From positions 1 to 32,979 of the forward strand of contig JAFAAP010000252.1 in NCBI GenBank assembly GCA_023426505.1: a stretch of DNA of 32,979 nt, written 5' to 3'. Below are positions 1 through 10,660 of the stretch, piece after piece. Both the position numbers and the translations under genes were made by a program. Under the pieces are notes generated by a model. That model was not told the origin of the DNA, made no database searches, and was given only the letters and a program-made list of their open reading frames with translations. The first letter of the stretch is position 1, and each line of letters starts with the position of its first letter. The stretch comes from Pseudomonadota bacterium (GTDB lineage Bacteria; Pseudomonadota; Alphaproteobacteria; Rhizobiales; Beijerinckiaceae).

Positions 1-75
1 AAAAGCAGAGGGGCATCAGGGTGCAGGGCCTTGCGGCACTTGCGCGTCCTCGCTCCCTTCGCCATAGCATTTCCC

Positions 76-1416
76 ATGTCCAAGCCCATCGTCCGCTTCG
101 CCCCGTCCCCGACCGGGCACATTCATATCGGCAATACCCGCGTCGCCCTGCTCAATGCGCTCTATGCGCGGCGGGAGGGCGGTACCTTCATCCTGCGCTT
201 CGACGACACGGACGTGGCGCGCTCGAAGAAGGAATATGCGGATTCCATCGAGACCGATCTTCGATGGCTCGGCATCCCGCCCGATGTGATCGTCCGCCAG
301 TCGGACCGGTTCGACCTCTATGACGATGCCGCCGAGCGGCTGAAGGCGGTCGGACGCCTCTATCCCTGCTACGAGACGCAGGAGGAGCTGGAGTTCCGCC
401 GCAAGCGACAGCTCGCCCGCGGCCTGCCGCCGATCTACGACCGGGCGGCCCTCAAGCTCACCGATGAGGACCGGGTCAGGCTCGAACAGGAAGGGCGCAA
501 GCCCCATTGGCGCTTCCGCCTCGATCCCACCACCGTCACCTGGGACGACCTCGTGCGCGGCCATTGCCACGTGGATTGCAGCTCGCTTTCAGACCCGGTG
601 CTGGTGCGCGAGGACGGCACCTATCTCTACACGCTGCCCTCCGTGGTGGACGACATCGAGCTCAAGATCACCCATGTGATCCGTGGCGAGGATCACGTCA
701 CCAACACGGCGGTGCAGATCCAGATCTTCGAGGCGCTCGGCGCCGTGCCGCCGATTTTCGCCCATCACGGCCTGCTCACCACAGCGAGCGGGGAGGGGCT
801 GTCGAAGCGCCTCGGCCACCTGTCGCTGAAGAGCTTGCGCGAGGCGGGGCTCGAGCCGCAGGCCGTCTCGTCGCTGGCGGTGCTCGTCGGCTCGGCGGAA
901 GCGGTCCGCCCGGTTGCGGACGTGGACGAGCTCGCGCGCCTGATCGACTTCAGCCACATCTCCCGCGGGCCGGCGAAGTTCGACGAGCACGAGCTGGAGC
1001 AGCTCAACGCCCGCCTGATCCACGAGATGCCCTACGCCAAGGTGCGCGAGCGGCTCGCGGCCCTCGGGGCCGATGGCGGCGAGGTGTTCTGGAACGCCGT
1101 GCGCGGCAACCTCGGCAAGGTGGCGGACGTGACGGAATGGTGGAAGGTGGTGAACGGTCCGGTGACGCCGGTCATCGAGGACCGCGCCTTTATCGCCGGT
1201 GCCGCGCAGGCGCTGCCGGACGGCCCATGGGACGCGACCACCTGGAAGGCCTGGACGGAGGCCGTGAAGGCCGCGACGGGCGTGAAGGGCAAGGCCCTGT
1301 TCATGCCGCTGCGCCTCGCGCTGACGGGCCTCGACCATGGCCCGGAGCTCGGCGCACTGCTGCCGCTCATCGGGCCGGAGCGGGTGAGGGCGAGATTGGC
1401 GGGGCAGGCGGCGTGA
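76..1416 (+). CDS. gltX: Glutamate--tRNA ligase (GltX)
   Basis: Cytosolic class I aminoacyl-tRNA synthetase that charges tRNA with glutamate using ATP. The N-terminus has the GluRS opening VRFAPSPTGHIHIGNTR with the HIGH-type motif at residues 17-20, and the KMSKS-type loop reads GLSKR near residues 241-245. The protein is 446 aa, within the usual GluRS range. A longer frame begins at 31, but the conserved family start is MSKPIVRFAPSP, so I choose the ATG at 76. Alphaproteobacteria often carry two GltX paralogues, and the sequence alone does not tell which one this is. The gene is convergent with the ABC exporter that follows; the two stop codons are only 10 bp apart. Confidence 0.95.
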   Translation: MSKPIVRFAPSPTGHIHIGNTRVALLNALYARREGGTFILRFDDTDVARSKKEYADSIETDLRWLGIPPDVIVRQSDRFDLYDDAAERLKAVGRLYPCYETQEELEFRRKRQLARGLPPIYDRAALKLTDEDRVRLEQEGRKPHWRFRLDPTTVTWDDLVRGHCHVDCSSLSDPVLVREDGTYLYTLPSVVDDIELKITHVIRGEDHVTNTAVQIQIFEALGAVPPIFAHHGLLTTASGEGLSKRLGHLSLKSLREAGLEPQAVSSLAVLVGSAEAVRPVADVDELARLIDFSHISRGPAKFDEHELEQLNARLIHEMPYAKVRERLAALGADGGEVFWNAVRGNLGKVADVTEWWKVVNGPVTPVIEDRAFIAGAAQALPDGPWDATTWKAWTEAVKAATGVKGKALFMPLRLALTGLDHGPELGALLPLIGPERVRARLAGQAA

Positions 1417-1431
1417 CGCGTTCGCGTCATG
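1412..1431. terminator. Hairpin shared by the convergent stops of gltX and the ABC permease
   Basis: TGACGCG at 1414-1420 pairs with CGCGTCA at 1423-1429, extended by one G-T and one C-G pair. The stem contains the TGA of gltX (1414-1416) and the reversed TGA of the permease (1427-1429). There is no T-tract on either side, so its role as a terminator is only suggested by position. Confidence 0.35.
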
Positions 1432-2184
1432 CCTTGATCTTGTACCCCGTCCGGAAGATCCAGGCGACGATGCCCAGGCAAAGCAGCAGGAACACGAAGG
1501 TCATGGCGAGGCTGACGCCCACGCCCACGTCCGAGACTCCGTAGAAGCTCCAGCGGAAGCCGCTGACGAGGTACACGACCGGGTTGAACAGGGCGACCGT
1601 CTGCCAGAACGGCGGCAGCATGTTGATCGAGTAGAAGCTGCCGCCCAGGAACGCGAGCGGCGTGACGATCATCAGCGGCACGACCTGCAGCTTCTGGAAG
1701 CTGTCGGCCCAGACGCCGATGATGAAGCCGAAGAGGCTGAAGGTGACGGACGTCAGCACCAGGAACGCGACCATCCAGAGCGGATGCATGATCGTGAAGT
1801 CGACGAAGACGCGCGCCGTCAGCAGGATGATCGTGCCGATGATGATCGACTTCGACGCGGCCGCGCCCACATAGCCGATCACGGTCTCCATGGCGGAGAC
1901 CGGCGCCGAGAGCAGCTCGTAGATCGTGCCGGTGAATTTCGGCATGTAGATGCCGAAGGAGGCGTTGGAGATGCTCTCGGTCAGGATCGACAGCATGATC
2001 AGTCCCGGCACGATGAAGGCGCCGTAGCTCACGCCCTCGATGTTCGCCATGCGCGAGCCGATCGCGGAGCCGAAGACGATGAAGTAGAGCGAGGTGGACA
2101 GGACGGGCGACGCGATGCTCTGCATCAGCGTGCGCCAGGTGCGCGCCATCTCGAAAAGATAGATGGCCTTGATGGCGTGAACGT

Positions 2185-2188
<4 letters not shown>
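1427..2188 (-). CDS. ABC-2 type transporter permease (YadH-like)
   Basis: Integral membrane permease of an ABC-2 exporter. The 253-aa protein starts MNVHAIKAIYLFEMARTWRT and has about six hydrophobic segments, with the ABC-2 family stretch LAFLGGSFYSINMLPPFWQ near residue 180 and a C-terminal membrane segment ending in GYKIKA. The reading frame is open further upstream, but that part is a shadow of the ATPase gene. The ATG at 2186-2188 overlaps the ATPase stop by 4 bp (ATGA), which indicates translational coupling. With its partner it resembles the YadG/YadH pair; the substrate cannot be inferred. Confidence 0.9.
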
Positions 2189-3156
<968 letters not shown>

Positions 3157-3191
3157 GTCGAGCCTGATAGCACAAAGCCAGAACAAGAAGA

Positions 3192-3217
3192 ACTCCGCCG
3201 GCTGACACCGGCGGAGT
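3192..3217 (-). terminator. Intrinsic terminator of the DUF2865 gene
   Basis: A perfect 10-bp stem (ACTCCGCCGG at 3192-3201, CCGGCGGAGT at 3208-3217) with a 6-nt loop. Read on the minus strand it is followed by the T-rich stretch TTCTTCTTGTTC. It separates the DUF2865 gene from the ABC exporter operon downstream. Confidence 0.7.
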
Positions 3218-3256
3218 CATCCAAAGCAATTTGAGCCTCGGCAGGATGCCGCAGGG

Positions 3257-4378
3257 TCAGTTCTTGGCGTTCGGGACCGGCACCACGTTGGGGGCGATCA
3301 CGCGGATGGTCCGCTTTGTGCCGTCCCGCGCCGTGACCTCCTGCTTCGCGCCTTCGCCCTGGTTCACGACCGTGGCGTTCTCGATGGATTGCGGCCCGAT
3401 GCCGGCGGATTCCTTGCTGGCGGTCGGCGCGGAGGCGGCGACCTCGGCAGCCTGTTGCGTCTCCTCGTCGGCCTTCTTGTCGGCGGCTTTCTTGGCCTGG
3501 GCCTGCTTCGGCCGCGACAGCTCCTCCGACTTCTCGGCGGTGACGATCACGTCTCCCTTGCGCTGGTCGAGCATGCTCTCGGCGCGGCGCAGAACCACGG
3601 CCCAGCTCTCGTTCTCGCGCTTGCAGGCGCAGCTCTCGTCGAAGCTCTTGCGGAACTTGAACGCGTTGGCGAGCGAGGTGTAGGGCTGGTTCGACGAGAC
3701 CGAGACGGCTCGGCTCAGGCCGTTGTCGCCGCCCGGATAGGCGTAGGCATGGGTTTCCGTGCCGGGGCAGAGGGCCTGGCACATCTCCTCGGCGCCCTGG
3801 CGGCCGCCCGGGGAGTTGCTTAAGGGGAAGAACGAGCCGTCACAGCTCTTCACGCAGACGAGCTTGCCGCCGCCGAGCGACTGCTGCTCGTCGGCGATGA
3901 TCGGCTGGCCCTCGGGCATGATCTCGGACGGCTGCGGCTGGCCGCGCGGCGGGCCGAACAGCGATTCGAAGAAGCCGCGGGGCTGCTCGGTGCTGCAGGT
4001 CTGCTGCACGGCGGCCTGAAGCTGCCGGCGGCGGAACTCGACCTCGCCCGAATCGGCGGCCTGCTGCGCCAGCCGCGCATAACCGGCCTCCATCTGCCGG
4101 ATCTGGCCCGCGATGGTGGGGCACTCGGCCGGAGGCGGTCCGGCCAGGAAGCCGAGGGGGCCCCGCTCGCAGCCGATGGAGCGGTAATAGCGCAGGAGCC
4201 GGTTCAGCTCGTTGCGCTGGGTCTGCATGGCGGCCGTCTGCGGTCCGCCGCCCCGGTCGAGGGCAGCCAGTTCCGCGCGGAAGCGCTGGCATTCCGGCGA
4301 CTGGGCGACGGCGACGCCGCCGGTGACCAGGAGAGCCGCCGCGGCGATGAGGGTGCGGAAGAAGGGTGTCTTTGTCAT
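3257..4378 (-). CDS. Secreted DUF2865 domain protein
   Basis: Predicted periplasmic or exported protein of 373 aa. A signal peptide is visible (MTKTPFFRTLIAAAALLVTGGVAVAQ). The first half is Cys-rich and Arg/Gln-rich. The central part has the DUF2865 hallmark GGKLVCVKSCDGSFFPL, then a CQALCPGTETHAY segment and a CAC motif. The tail is low-complexity and rich in Ala, Lys and Glu (KKAADKKADEETQQ), and the end reads RVIAPNVVPVPNAKN. DUF2865 is found in Hyphomicrobiales; its function is not known. The gene is monocistronic: a terminator lies downstream, and the VOC gene is transcribed divergently upstream. Confidence 0.85.
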   Translation of the reverse strand: MTKTPFFRTLIAAAALLVTGGVAVAQSPECQRFRAELAALDRGGGPQTAAMQTQRNELNRLLRYYRSIGCERGPLGFLAGPPPAECPTIAGQIRQMEAGYARLAQQAADSGEVEFRRRQLQAAVQQTCSTEQPRGFFESLFGPPRGQPQPSEIMPEGQPIIADEQQSLGGGKLVCVKSCDGSFFPLSNSPGGRQGAEEMCQALCPGTETHAYAYPGGDNGLSRAVSVSSNQPYTSLANAFKFRKSFDESCACKRENESWAVVLRRAESMLDQRKGDVIVTAEKSEELSRPKQAQAKKAADKKADEETQQAAEVAASAPTASKESAGIGPQSIENATVVNQGEGAKQEVTARDGTKRTIRVIAPNVVPVPNAKN

Positions 4379-4541
4379 CAGGCTTGTCGCAGAACCGATT
4401 TCGTCAGGGCGCGTGATCGCGGGTCGATGGTCCTATGACCCGTGAACTTGGCCCGATTGTGGTTAACCCCTTGCCCGCCCCGAAGAAGGCCCCTTAGCCT
4501 TCCGTGAGAACCAAGTCTCCCGGACCGGATACGAGGCCCTC

Positions 4542-4925
4542 ATGTACAGCCATACGACCATCGGATCAAATGACCTTGCGCGCGCCAGGACGTTCTACGA
4601 CGCCGTGCTCGCGCCCCTGGGCCTCGAGGTGCGCTACTCGGACCCGATGCTGCTGGGCTACGGCCAGCGTGGCGGCCGCCCCCAGTTCATCGTCGCACGG
4701 CCCTTCGACGGCCGTGAGGCGTCTCCGGGCAACGGCGCCATGGTGGCCCTCCTTGCGGCGGAGCGCTCCGTCGTGGATTCCTGCCATGCCGCCGCCATGG
4801 ACCGGGGAGGGGCCGACGAGGGAGCGCCGGGCCTGCGGCCGCACTATCACCGGCACTACTACGGGGCCTACTTCCGGGACCTCGACGGCAACAAGATCTG
4901 CGTCGTCAGCCACCGTCCCGAGTGA
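4542..4925 (+). CDS. VOC (glyoxalase/bleomycin resistance-like) family protein
   Basis: Small cytosolic protein (127 aa) of the vicinal oxygen chelate superfamily. It starts MYSHTTIGSNDLARARTFYDAVLAPLGL, the typical beta-alpha opening with a possible metal-binding His at position 4, and ends GAYFRDLDGNKICVV, the typical C-terminal strand carrying the last metal ligand region. Enzymatic activity cannot be read from the sequence; members include lyases, isomerases and antibiotic-binding proteins. It is divergent from the DUF2865 gene and sits 57 bp before the CreA-like gene. Confidence 0.85.
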   Translation: MYSHTTIGSNDLARARTFYDAVLAPLGLEVRYSDPMLLGYGQRGGRPQFIVARPFDGREASPGNGAMVALLAAERSVVDSCHAAAMDRGGADEGAPGLRPHYHRHYYGAYFRDLDGNKICVVSHRPE

Positions 4926-4982
4926 CCCCTCCCCAAACCGAGGCGCCGTCCCCACATACGAGCTTAACGGTGGGAGTGTGAA

Positions 4983-5498
4983 ATGTTGTCGCGATTCGTC
5001 CTGGCTTTGACGCTGGTCACGGGTGTGTCCTTCGGGGCCGCTTCGGGTGCTGTCGCCCAGGAGCCGGACATGATCTTCAAGAAGTCGACGGTCTGGCGGG
5101 CGCTCACGCCCGACGACAAGCTCGCGGTCTACGGGATCGACGACCCGCTCGTGGAGGGCGTGGCCTGCCACTACACCACCCCGGAGCGCGGCGGCATCTC
5201 GGGCACCTTCGGGGTGGCCGAGGAGGTCTCCGACATCTCGCTCTCCTGTCGCCAGATCGGCCCCGTGAAGTTCAAGGGCAAGTTCGGTCAGGGCGACGTG
5301 GTGTTCAGCGAGCGCCGTTCGCTGATCTTCAAGAAGATGCAGATCGTGCGCGGCTGCGACGCCAAGCGCAATACTCTGGTCTACATGGTCTATTCCGACC
5401 GCCCGATCGAGGGCTCGCCGAAGAACTCAACCTCGAGCGTCCCGCTCATGCCCTGGGGCACTGAGATGCCGCCGAAATGCGGGGATTGGGTGAAGTAG
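4983..5498 (+). CDS. CreA family secreted protein
   Basis: Exported protein of 171 aa with a signal peptide (MLSRFVLALTLVTGVSFGAASGAVAQ, cleavage likely after AQ). The mature part carries CreA-family features: FKKSTVWRALTPDDKLAVYGIDDP, then VACHYTTPERGG, SLSCRQIGP, a stretch around IFKKMQIVRGCD, and NTLVYMVYSDRPIEGSPKNSTSSVPLMPWG. Four cysteines could form disulphides. The biochemical role of CreA is unknown. A purine-rich ribosome binding region (GGTGGGAG) lies just before the ATG at 4983. The hairpin at 5517-5541 probably ends this transcript. Confidence 0.88.
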   Translation: MLSRFVLALTLVTGVSFGAASGAVAQEPDMIFKKSTVWRALTPDDKLAVYGIDDPLVEGVACHYTTPERGGISGTFGVAEEVSDISLSCRQIGPVKFKGKFGQGDVVFSERRSLIFKKMQIVRGCDAKRNTLVYMVYSDRPIEGSPKNSTSSVPLMPWGTEMPPKCGDWVK

Positions 5499-5516
5499 GC
5501 AGGGCTGCCGAAATGA

Positions 5517-5541
5517 AATGGCCGGGACGAACCCGGCCATT
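5517..5541. terminator. Bidirectional hairpin between convergent genes
   Basis: A perfect 10-bp stem (AATGGCCGGG at 5517-5526, CCCGGCCATT at 5532-5541) with a 5-nt loop, placed between the convergent CreA-like gene and the small secreted protein gene. On the minus strand it is followed by TTTCATTTC, so it is most convincing as the terminator of the minus-strand gene. Confidence 0.65.
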
Positions 5542-5566
5542 GCGGAAGGCTTCCTAGGAGGAATGC

Positions 5567-5893
5567 TCAATTCGTGCAGGTGATCGCCACCGGCAGGTGT
5601 TCCTGCGGGCCGACGGAGGCCTTCTGGATGGATCCGGTGACCTCCTCCGGGCGGATCTGCCGGAACGAGGTGGCGCGGGTGAAGCCCTGAGCCTCGCACC
5701 AAGTGTCTGCCACAACTTGGCCACAGGACTGGTTTGAGGTGAGGCAGCTGGCGACTCCGTAGCCGTCGGCGGCCGGGACCATGAAGGTGGCCTGGGTGGA
5801 TGAGGCCTGGGTGCCGTTGGGCAGCATGGTCAAGGACGCGGCTGCGACAAGCACAGCACTACCCAACCCGAGCACGGTGAATGCGCGGCGCAT
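5567..5893 (-). CDS. Small secreted hypothetical protein
   Basis: A 108-aa protein with an N-terminal signal or anchor (MRRAFTVLGLGSAVLVAAASLTML). The mature part has four cysteines in the pattern CLTSNQSC..WCEAQGF..ITC, and the segment VTGSIQKA. The pattern resembles small conserved exported proteins of Hyphomicrobiales, but I know no function. The start at 5893 is supported by GAGG about 7 nt upstream; the frame open further upstream is not conserved-looking. A 7-bp inverted repeat lies in the leader at 5915-5933. Confidence 0.7.
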   Translation of the reverse strand: MRRAFTVLGLGSAVLVAAASLTMLPNGTQASSTQATFMVPAADGYGVASCLTSNQSCGQVVADTWCEAQGFTRATSFRQIRPEEVTGSIQKASVGPQEHLPVAITCTN

Positions 5894-6197
5894 AGAAACC
5901 TCACTTACTTTTACTCGTGATCCACTATCACGAAGGGGTATGAATAAAGCTCTAACGCTACGGTTTTCAGGGCGTTCCCACGCCTTTTGTATGCAATTCT
6001 GCAAATAAAACGTGCCTGCCTGACGGGAACCTTGACGCCGCTGGGCCGACAGGGCATTGATCTGTGCTATGACCACGGCAACGATCCTCATTTCCGGGAT
6101 TATTTGCAGCTAGCGCATTTCGCTGGCTGGAGCCGTCTCGTTCTCATTCCAAGATCGAAACCATCCTCCGGCCTGCGGCCTGAAGGGACTTGGTTTC
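5894..6197. other. Divergent intergenic region before cysS
   Basis: About 300 bp between the divergent small secreted protein gene and cysS. Apart from the inverted repeat at 5915-5933 and the cysS ribosome binding site (AAGGGA at 6183-6188, 9 nt before the ATG), I see no gene. A TTGACG at 6032 has no well-spaced -10 partner. No T-box or riboswitch fold was recognised. Confidence 0.5.
5915..5933 (-). promoter_or_regulatory. Inverted repeat upstream of the small secreted protein gene
   Basis: TCGTGAT (5915-5921) and ATCACGA (5927-5933) flank 5 nt. It sits 22 bp before the start codon of the small secreted protein and could be an operator or a leader hairpin. The binding factor is unknown. Confidence 0.3.
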
Positions 6198-7666
<1,469 letters not shown>

Positions 7667-7667
<1 letters not shown>

Positions 7668-8176
7668 TGGGAGAGTCATCGCAAAAGCCGGGGCTGCGGC
7701 CTTTCCTTCCGGCGGACGTCGCGGCGCTCGTGGAGATCTACCAGGCCAGCGTCATGGAGCTGGCCGAGGAGGATTACAGCGAGGCGCAGCGCTCCGCCTG
7801 GGCCGAGATCGCCGATGACGAGAGCTTCGCGAAGCGGCTTGCGGAGGGGCTCACCCTCGTGGCGACGCTCGAGGGATCGCCGGTCGGGTTCGCGTCGCTC
7901 AAGAACAACGAGCACGTGGACTTTCTCTACGTCCATCCCGATGCGGCGGGCCAGGGCGTCGGCGCCATGCTCTACGACGCGGTCGAGAAACTCGCCCGCG
8001 CCCGCGGGGCTGCCCGCCTGACCGTCGATGCCAGCGACACGGCGCGTCTCTTCTTCGAGCAGCGCGGGTTCATGCCTCAGCGCCGGAACACTGTCTCGCT
8101 CGGCGACGAGTGGCTTGCCAACACCACCATGGAAAAGCGCCTCACGGCGCCCGAGGGCGAGAGGCGTCCGTCATGA
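7667..8176 (+). CDS. GNAT family N-acetyltransferase
   Basis: A 169-aa acetyl-CoA-dependent acyltransferase fold. The acetyl-CoA-binding motif A reads VDFLYVHPDAAGQGVGAMLYDAVE, with the pyrophosphate loop GQGVGA, followed by a motif B-like segment LFFEQRGFMPQRR. The start ATG at 7667 shares an A with the cysS stop, and the stop overlaps the cimA ATG by 4 bp (ATGA), so expression is probably coupled to both neighbours. The acceptor substrate is unknown. The gene has the same GC-rich codon usage as its neighbours, with no sign of transfer. Confidence 0.92.
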
Positions 8177-9768
8177 GCCGCGAACGGATCTATCTCTTCG
8201 ACACGACCCTGCGCGATGGCGCCCAGACCACGGGCGTCGATTTCTCCATCGAGGACAAGAAGGCGATCGCAGGCCTGCTCGACCGGCTCGGCATCGACTA
8301 CGTGGAAGGCGGCTATCCGGGCGCGAACCCGCTCGACACCACGTTCTTTGCAGAAAAGCGGACCAGGAACGCCAAGTTCACGGCCTTCGGCATGACCAAG
8401 CGCGCCGGTCGCTCGGTCTCGAACGATCCCGGCGTCTCGGCCCTGCTGGAGGCCGAGGCCGACGCGATCTGCTTCGTGGCCAAGGCCTGGGACTACCATG
8501 TCCACGTAGCACTCGTGACGTCCCTGGAGGAAAACCTCGCCGGGATCCGCGACAGCGTCGAGGCCGCCCGCGCGCGGGGCCGCGAAGTCGCGGTCGATTG
8601 CGAACACTTCTTCGACGGCTACAAGGCCAATCCCGACTACGCGCTCGCCTGCGCCCGGACGGCCTACGAGGCCGGCGCGCGCTGGGTCGTGCTTTGCGAC
8701 ACCAACGGGGGCACCCTGCCGCACGAGGTCACGGAGATCGTCGGTGCGGTCACGCGCGTCGTGCCGGGCGACCATCTGGGCATCCATGCCCATGACGATT
8801 GCGGCTGCGCGGTCGCCAACTCGCTCGCGGCCGTGGAGGCGGGCGCCCGGCACATCCAGGGCACGCTGAACGGGCTCGGCGAGCGCTGCGGCAATGCCAA
8901 TCTCGTGACGCTTATCGGCGCCCTGAAGCTGAAGGACGGCTATGCGTCCCGCTTTGTGCTCGGGGTCACGGACGAGACGCTGGGCCAGCTCACTCACGTG
9001 TCGCGGCAGGTGGACGAGATCCTCAACCGGCCGGCCAACCGCCACGCGCCGTTCGTGGGCGCGAGCGCCTTCGCCACCAAGGCAGGCATCCATGCCTCGG
9101 CGGTCCTGAAGGACCCGCGCACTTACGAGCATGTGGAGCCGGAGGTGGTCGGCAACGTGCGCAAAGTACTGGTCTCCGACCAGGGCGGCCAGTCGAACGT
9201 GCTGGCCGAGCTGAAGCGCCTCGGCTTCGAGCTCCAGAAGGGCGATCCGCGCGTCGGCCGCCTGCTCGACGAGGTCAAGCGCAAGGAGGCCGAAGGCTTT
9301 GCCTTCGAGGGGGCGGACGCCTCCTTCTACGTGCTGGTCAAGCGCATGCTGGGCGAGGTGCCGGCCTTCTTCGACGTGGAGCGCTTCTCCGTGAACGTGG
9401 AGCGCCGCTTCAATGCGGTCGGCGAGCTGGTCACGGCCTCGGAGGCCATCGTGAAGGTGCGGGTCGGCGACGAGGTGCTGATCTCGGCCGCCGAGGGCAA
9501 CGGCCCGGTGAACGCGCTCGACGTGGCCCTGCGCAAGGATCTCGGCAAGTACCAGGACCTGATCCAGGACCTGGAGCTGATCGACTACAAGGTCCGTATC
9601 TACCAGGGCGGCTCGGACGCGGTGACCCGCGTGCTGATCGAGTTCGGCGATGCCTCCGGCGACCGCTGGACCACCATCGGCGTCTCGGCCAACATCATCG
9701 ACGCCTCATTCCAGGCCCTGACGGACTCGATGGTCTACAAGCTCCTGAAGAGCGGGGCGGGGCTTTAA
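8173..9768 (+). CDS. cimA: Citramalate synthase (CimA)
   Basis: Condenses pyruvate and acetyl-CoA to (R)-citramalate, the entry to the threonine-independent route to 2-oxobutyrate and isoleucine. The 531-aa protein opens RIYLFDTTLRDGAQTTGVDFS, the HMGL-like catalytic start with DTTLRDG at residues 10-16. It also has the metal-binding IHAHDDCGCAVANSLAAVEAG and GTLNGLGERCGNANL. The C-terminal third is a LeuA-type allosteric domain ending SFQALTDSMVYKLLKSG. Length and the early FDTTLRDGAQTTG sequence fit the CimA branch better than 2-isopropylmalate or homocitrate synthase. Third gene of the cysS operon, starting inside the GNAT stop. Confidence 0.9.
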   Translation: MSRERIYLFDTTLRDGAQTTGVDFSIEDKKAIAGLLDRLGIDYVEGGYPGANPLDTTFFAEKRTRNAKFTAFGMTKRAGRSVSNDPGVSALLEAEADAICFVAKAWDYHVHVALVTSLEENLAGIRDSVEAARARGREVAVDCEHFFDGYKANPDYALACARTAYEAGARWVVLCDTNGGTLPHEVTEIVGAVTRVVPGDHLGIHAHDDCGCAVANSLAAVEAGARHIQGTLNGLGERCGNANLVTLIGALKLKDGYASRFVLGVTDETLGQLTHVSRQVDEILNRPANRHAPFVGASAFATKAGIHASAVLKDPRTYEHVEPEVVGNVRKVLVSDQGGQSNVLAELKRLGFELQKGDPRVGRLLDEVKRKEAEGFAFEGADASFYVLVKRMLGEVPAFFDVERFSVNVERRFNAVGELVTASEAIVKVRVGDEVLISAAEGNGPVNALDVALRKDLGKYQDLIQDLELIDYKVRIYQGGSDAVTRVLIEFGDASGDRWTTIGVSANIIDASFQALTDSMVYKLLKSGAGL

Positions 9769-9780
9769 AACCGCACAGGC

Positions 9781-9916
9781 GTCATTCCGGGCGGCGAAGC
9801 GGAGCCCGGAACCCATAAACACCGAGGTTTCAAAAAGGGCGATCAGCGTTCCGCCTCCTTCTGCATCCTGAGCGTTTATGGGTTCCGGGCCCGGCCCATG
9901 GCCGCCCCGGAATGAC
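9781..9916. repeat. Long imperfect inverted repeat (REP-like intergenic palindrome)
   Basis: The left arm starts GTCATTCCGGGCGGC at 9781 and contains CCCGGAACCCATAAAC (to 9820). The right arm contains GTTTATGGGTTCCGGG (from 9874) and ends GCCGCCCCGGAATGAC at 9916. The arms are reverse complements over about 35-40 bp with a small internal difference, flanking about 55 bp. It lies between the convergent cimA and LOG genes and could terminate both. It looks like a dispersed genomic palindrome, but only this copy is in the window. Confidence 0.7.
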
Positions 9917-9932
9917 GACGAGGCGAATCTCC

Positions 9933-10532
9933 TTAAAACCGCTCCTCGATCACATCCTCGTTGCCCACGAGGCCGATGCGGCGGGCGGAGGCTTCGAGCA
10001 TCGGGATCACCTCCTCGACGCGCTCGGCCACCAGGTAGTTCAGCTCGAGTCCCTGGCGGATGAAGCCCTGGTCGCGCATGTGGGCGAAGAGGGTGAGCAG
10101 GGGCTTCCAGAAGCCGTTGGTGCTGAGCAGCAGGATCGGCTTGGTATGGCGCCCGAGCTGGGCCCAGGTCATCTGCTCGACCAGTTCCTCGAGGGTGCCG
10201 ATGCCGCCGGGCAGGGCCACGAAGGCATCGGCCTTCTCAAACATCAGCCGCTTGCGGGTGTGCATGTCGGGAACCACGATGGTTTCCTGGACGGCATCAA
10301 GCAGCTTCTCGCGGGACTTGAGGAATTCCGGGATAATCCCGGTGACATAACCCCCATGATCGAGGGTGGCCTGGGCCACAGTGCCCATGAGGCCGACATT
10401 GCCGCCCCCATAGACGAGCCGGATGTCCTGCTCGGCCATCGCGCGGCCTAATGCCGCCGCATTTTCAGCGAAAACCGGGTCGTCTCCGAAACCGGAGCCG
10501 CAATAGACGCAAATCGATTTGATGTTGGACAT
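9933..10532 (-). CDS. LOG family protein (TIGR00730), cytokinin riboside 5'-monophosphate phosphoribohydrolase-like
   Basis: A 199-aa Rossmann-fold protein of the LOG family. GGGNVGLMG is at residues 42-50, the catalytic/nucleotide region MHTRK at 90-94, and the family signature PGGIGTLEE at 108-116. Members hydrolyse the N-glycosidic bond of nucleoside 5'-monophosphates, including AMP and cytokinin ribotides; the physiological role in a soil bacterium is uncertain. I chose MSNIKSICVYCGSG at 10532; an in-frame ATG 6 nt upstream and a longer frame to 10580 are possible, and no good Shine-Dalgarno decides between them. The gene is divergent from the LysM protein gene. Confidence 0.9.
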   Translation of the reverse strand: MSNIKSICVYCGSGFGDDPVFAENAAALGRAMAEQDIRLVYGGGNVGLMGTVAQATLDHGGYVTGIIPEFLKSREKLLDAVQETIVVPDMHTRKRLMFEKADAFVALPGGIGTLEELVEQMTWAQLGRHTKPILLLSTNGFWKPLLTLFAHMRDQGFIRQGLELNYLVAERVEEVIPMLEASARRIGLVGNEDVIEERF

Positions 10533-10660
10533 GAGCATTTCAAAGGAGCGGGGAGCGTCCCGCGCTGAATCGTAGAACATTGTTATTGTTCCTTATGGCC
10601 GTAGCCTTTTGAAAGATAAACGGTTTAAATGCACGAAAGTGCCTGAGTGTGAGAAAAAGC

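Noticed and set aside
8799..9818. 339-aa open frame on the plus strand
   Set aside because: Lies inside cimA in another frame, very rich in Arg, Gly and Ala; a shadow.
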